Source of the DNA: Peptoniphilus_A sp001811425
GTDB taxonomy: Bacteria > Bacillota > Clostridia > Tissierellales > Peptoniphilaceae
Direction: 5' to 3'
DNA length: 64,000 bases
Assembly (NCBI RefSeq): GCF_001811425.1
Contig: NZ_KV804709.1
Coordinates: 62,001 to 126,000 of the forward strand
Shown: one piece after another, positions 61,781 to 64,000 of the stretch
Layout of the letters: each line of letters opens with the position of its first letter
Position numbering within the stretch: position 1 is the stretch's first letter
Made by a program: the position numbers and the translations under genes
The notes under the pieces: model-generated
Told to the model about the DNA's origin: nothing
Databases searched by the model: none
Seen by the model: the letters and a program-made list of their open reading frames with translations, nothing else

Positions 61781-61856
61781 ATTTCCTCCTCATTAACAAA
61801 TACTCTTTGTTTATAATTTTTTTGTTTATAAGTAAATCTACATTTGTTAATAGACA

Positions 61857-62160
61857 TGTGGATAAAAAATTATAAACAAGTAAATTTTAGTAAATTTGTT
61901 GATAAATTTATTTTAAAAATTGAAAATTTACTAATTTTAGAAAAATAAAAATAAAATTATCAACACTTTATCAACAGAATGTTAATAACTTTATTTATAA
62001 ACAATTTTGTTTTTATCTACATACACTTCATATTTATCCACATATATTTTAACAAATAATGGCAGACTTATCAACAAGCTTGGATTTTGAAAGATTTTTT
62101 GTTTTGCTTATTTTTTCATATCATTAGTTATTATTTTATCGATATTTTATTGATAATACT
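61857..62160. other. oriC, dnaA-rpmH side: DnaA box cluster and AT-rich tract
   Basis: Seven boxes: TGTGGATAA (61857), TGTTGATAA (61897), TTATCAACA (61957, 61968, 62068), TTATCTACA (62013) and TTATCCACA (62034). The last is followed by AT-rich sequence to 62160. Together with the dnaA-dnaN boxes this is a bipartite origin as in B. subtilis. Confidence 0.9.
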
Positions 62161-62188
62161 TGACAACTTTCCCATTTGTAAATAAAAT
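62160..62188 (+). promoter_or_regulatory. Promoter of the rpmH operon
   Basis: TTGACA (62160-62165), 17 bases, TAAAAT (62183-62188). Confidence 0.75.
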
Positions 62189-62214
62189 GATAAGGATAGA
62201 AAGAGGTGAGAACT

Positions 62215-62349
62215 TTGAAGAGAACTTTTCAACCAAAAAACAAACAAAGAAAAAGAGAACATGGTTTTCGTTCAAGAATGAGAACTAGATCAGGAAGAGC
62301 CGTTATAAAGGCTAGAAGAAGAAAGGGCAGAAAGAGACTTTCAGCTTAG
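62215..62349 (+). CDS. rpmH: 50S ribosomal protein L34
   Basis: 44 aa, MKRTFQPKNKQRKREHGF through GRKRLSA, a full L34 sequence. It starts at TTG (62215) with AGAGGTGAG upstream. Placed between oriC and rnpA, as in nearly all bacteria. Too short for standard ORF cut-offs. Confidence 0.96.
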   Translation: MKRTFQPKNKQRKREHGFRSRMRTRSGRAVIKARRRKGRKRLSA

Positions 62350-62357
62350 GTTTTATA

Positions 62358-62693
62358 ATGAAGGATTGTTATTTAAAAAAGAATAGTGAATTTCAGAGGG
62401 TTTATTCTAATAAGAAAATTTCTGGATCAAGATATATCACTCTTTTTACTGTAGAAAATAATAGAGATTATCCAAGGTTCGGCATAACTGTCACTAAAAA
62501 AGTTGGAAATGCAGTAAATAGAAATTTTGTTAGAAGAAGATTAAAACACCTTTTAAGGGAGAATTCTCATAAAATAAAATCAGGTTATGATTATGTATTC
62601 GTTGCAAAAAAGGATGCCAGTGAATCTGATTTTAAAGACTTTAAGAATTCTTTTTTTTCTGTTTTGAAAAGACAAAAGAAGATGATTAAATGA
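62358..62693 (+). CDS. rnpA: Ribonuclease P protein component
   Basis: 111 aa basic protein with the RNase P core motif AVNRNFVRRRLKHLLRE and the start LKKNSEFQRVYSNKK. Binds RNase P RNA for tRNA 5' maturation. Overlaps yidD by four bases. Confidence 0.95.
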   Translation: MKDCYLKKNSEFQRVYSNKKISGSRYITLFTVENNRDYPRFGITVTKKVGNAVNRNFVRRRLKHLLRENSHKIKSGYDYVFVAKKDASESDFKDFKNSFFSVLKRQKKMIK

Positions 62694-62905
62694 GTAAAAT
62701 ATGTATGTTATTAATAAGATTTTATCAAAAATTTATTTCCACATATCTTTTACCAGGAAGGCACTGTAGATTTACACCCACTTGTTCACAATACAGTTAT
62801 GAAGCCTACGAGAAATATGGTTTTTTTAAAGGATCTTATCTAACTATTAGAAGGATTTTAAAATGCCATCCCTTTCATAAAGGCGGTTACGATCCTCTCA
62901 TTTAA
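62690..62905 (+). CDS. yidD: Membrane protein insertion efficiency factor YidD
   Basis: 71 aa with IRFYQKFISTYL, GRHCRFTPTCSQYSYEAYEKYG and the end RILKCHPFHKGGYDPL, all characteristic. It is coupled to rnpA by an ATGA overlap and precedes yidC. Confidence 0.95.
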   Translation: MSKICMLLIRFYQKFISTYLLPGRHCRFTPTCSQYSYEAYEKYGFFKGSYLTIRRILKCHPFHKGGYDPLI

Positions 62906-62923
62906 TATTGGAGGAATTTATTA

Positions 62924-63658
62924 ATGCATTTAATTAGTTCTATACTTGGCAGATTTGTAAAGCTCATCTATGATGGACTTGCTGCAGTTATGCCACAGGA
63001 ACCAGCTCAAGTTTCATATTTTGCACTTTCAATTATTATTGCGACTATTATTATTAAGCTTTTTATTTTGCCACTTAACATTTCTCAAATGAAAAATCAA
63101 AAGAAAATGGCAAAAATTCAACCTGAGCTTAAGAGAATTCAAAAAAAGTACAAAAATGATCCGCAAACTTTAGCTGCAAAACAACAAAAGCTTTATAAGG
63201 AAAATAATACAAATGTTGCTGCAGGATGTCTTCCTATGATTATAACAATGGTTGTATTAATTGCTTTTTATAGAGTTTTTATAAACCCACAAACCTTTGC
63301 TTTTACAGACCCAGGTTTTTATGAAGCCATGAACAAGAATTTCTTCTATATAGAAAATATTGATCATGCAGATACAACTCTAATTATGCCAGTAATAGCT
63401 GCTGTTTCAACATTTTTAGTAAGTTTTATTACTACTAAAAACCCTGCTACTCAAGGTGCAGGTGCTGATCAAGCTAAGTCTATGATGACAACTATGATGG
63501 TTGTAATGCCAATTTTAATTTTTTCAATGGCGAGAAAATATGCAGCTGGTCTTGTTATTTATTGGACTGTTTCTAATATATTTTCAATAGTCCAACAGCT
63601 TATTACTAATAAGATTGTAGAAGAAGAGATTGAAGAAGTTGAGGTTAATGATAAGTAA
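62924..63658 (+). CDS. yidC: Membrane protein insertase YidC/SpoIIIJ
   Basis: Inserts membrane proteins. 244 aa with five hydrophobic helices. Key segments: IIIATIIIKLFILPLNISQMKNQKKM (cytoplasmic loop start), QPELKRIQKKYKND, ITMVVLIAFYRVF, and the last helix pair AAGLVIYWTVSNIFSIVQQ. There is no obvious lipobox, unlike many Bacillus YidC. GGAGG precedes the ATG. Confidence 0.95.
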   Translation: MHLISSILGRFVKLIYDGLAAVMPQEPAQVSYFALSIIIATIIIKLFILPLNISQMKNQKKMAKIQPELKRIQKKYKNDPQTLAAKQQKLYKENNTNVAAGCLPMIITMVVLIAFYRVFINPQTFAFTDPGFYEAMNKNFFYIENIDHADTTLIMPVIAAVSTFLVSFITTKNPATQGAGADQAKSMMTTMMVVMPILIFSMARKYAAGLVIYWTVSNIFSIVQQLITNKIVEEEIEEVEVNDK

Positions 63659-64000
63659 TGAATTATGTAATTAAAACGGGAAAATCCGTAGATGAAGCAG
63701 TAAGAGAGGCTCTAAAAGAATTAAATATTTCTAGAGAAAAAGCTGAAATTGAAATACTAGATGAAGGTCAAAAGGGATTTTTGGGACTTATTGGTTCTAA
63801 GGATGCCACTGTAAAAGTATGGCCAAGAGAAGATGAAACTAAAAGTATTTTAAATGAAATATTTAATGAAGAAATTGAAACAGAGAAGAGCCAGGAAGCA
63901 GTTCACGAAGATGTTGAACTTGAAATCGAAAACAATGAAGTTTCCACTGAAGAAGTACAAGAAGTTATTGATGTAGAAGAAGGCACAAAGAGCATAGAAG
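63658..64000 (+). CDS. jag: RNA-binding protein Jag/KhpB (partial)
   Basis: N-terminal part only; it runs off the window. ATG overlaps the yidC stop (TAATG). Residues 1-52 are the Jag_N domain (VIKTGKSVDEAVREALKELNIS and GQKGFLGLIGSKDATV). An acidic linker follows. The KH and R3H domains would lie beyond the edge. Confidence 0.9.
   Translation, partial: MNYVIKTGKSVDEAVREALKELNISREKAEIEILDEGQKGFLGLIGSKDATVKVWPREDETKSILNEIFNEEIETEKSQEAVHEDVELEIENNEVSTEEVQEVIDVEEGTKSIE

Overview
The window is a low-GC Gram-positive chromosome segment that contains the replication origin. Gene content points to an anaerobic coccus-type member of the Peptoniphilaceae/Tissierellia (Peptoniphilus, Anaerococcus and relatives): a WalRK operon, SLH-anchored surface proteins, very large InlB-type repeat proteins, glutaminase with an AGCS symporter, and a Bacillus-like oriC. 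The genus is an inference from gene style, not from a marker search.

Layout. 1-6.8 kb (minus): edge-truncated amino-acid permease, coiled-coil protein, NhaP2-type K+/H+ antiporter, then a tightly overlapping set of GNAT acetyltransferase, DnaD-type initiator, DnaC/DnaI-type helicase loader, aminotransferase and small membrane protein. 7-14.4 kb (plus): Lrp-type regulator, walR-walK-yycH-yycI-walJ, surE and a DUF4825-like lipoprotein. 14.7-28.2 kb (minus): two adjacent paralogous giant secreted repeat proteins; the second carries C-terminal SLH domains but has a 1-nt frameshift inside them. 28.2-28.9 kb: a regulatory-looking gap with two promoters, an inverted repeat and degenerate 36-bp tandem repeats. 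28.9-45 kb: stalk-domain lipoprotein, class I ribonucleotide reductase, FtsH, an SLH-anchored C69 peptidase (minus), MsrAB, glutaminase plus symporter, an esterase-like hydrolase (minus) and MgtE with an unusual leader. 45.2-45.4 kb (minus): a free-standing structured RNA of about 210 nt with its own consensus promoter and terminator, family unassigned. 45.4-48.6 kb (minus): folE, HD protein, folB-folK fusion, GH73 glucosaminidase, membrane protein. 48.8-51.2 kb: D,D-carboxypeptidase, tRNA-Arg(CCU), NIF3-insert-like protein and small holin-like protein. 51.4-53.5 kb (minus): an anti-anti-sigma / anti-sigma / SigB-SigF-type sigma module in which the anti-sigma kinase has lost its ATP-binding motifs, plus a PsiE/CorC-like membrane protein.

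53.5-64 kb is the origin: gyrA, gyrB, recF, rlbA (yaaA), dnaN and dnaA on the minus strand and rpmH, rnpA, yidD, yidC and jag on the plus strand. DnaA boxes lie on both sides of dnaA. The dnaA-dnaN gap holds a recognisable basal unwinding site (two adjacent DnaA boxes, a short GC stretch and TAG-type DnaA-trios). A further three-box cluster sits about 9-10 kb away at 51.2 kb.

Main points to follow: the unassigned RNA at 45.2-45.4 kb, the degenerate anti-sigma factor, the frameshifted giant SLH protein and its anchorless partner, the two-promoter repeat-bearing gap at 28.5 kb, the mgtE leader, and the repeated placement of promoters so close to genes that the transcript would begin almost at the Shine-Dalgarno sequence. 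All calls come from reading the sequence; no database search was made.
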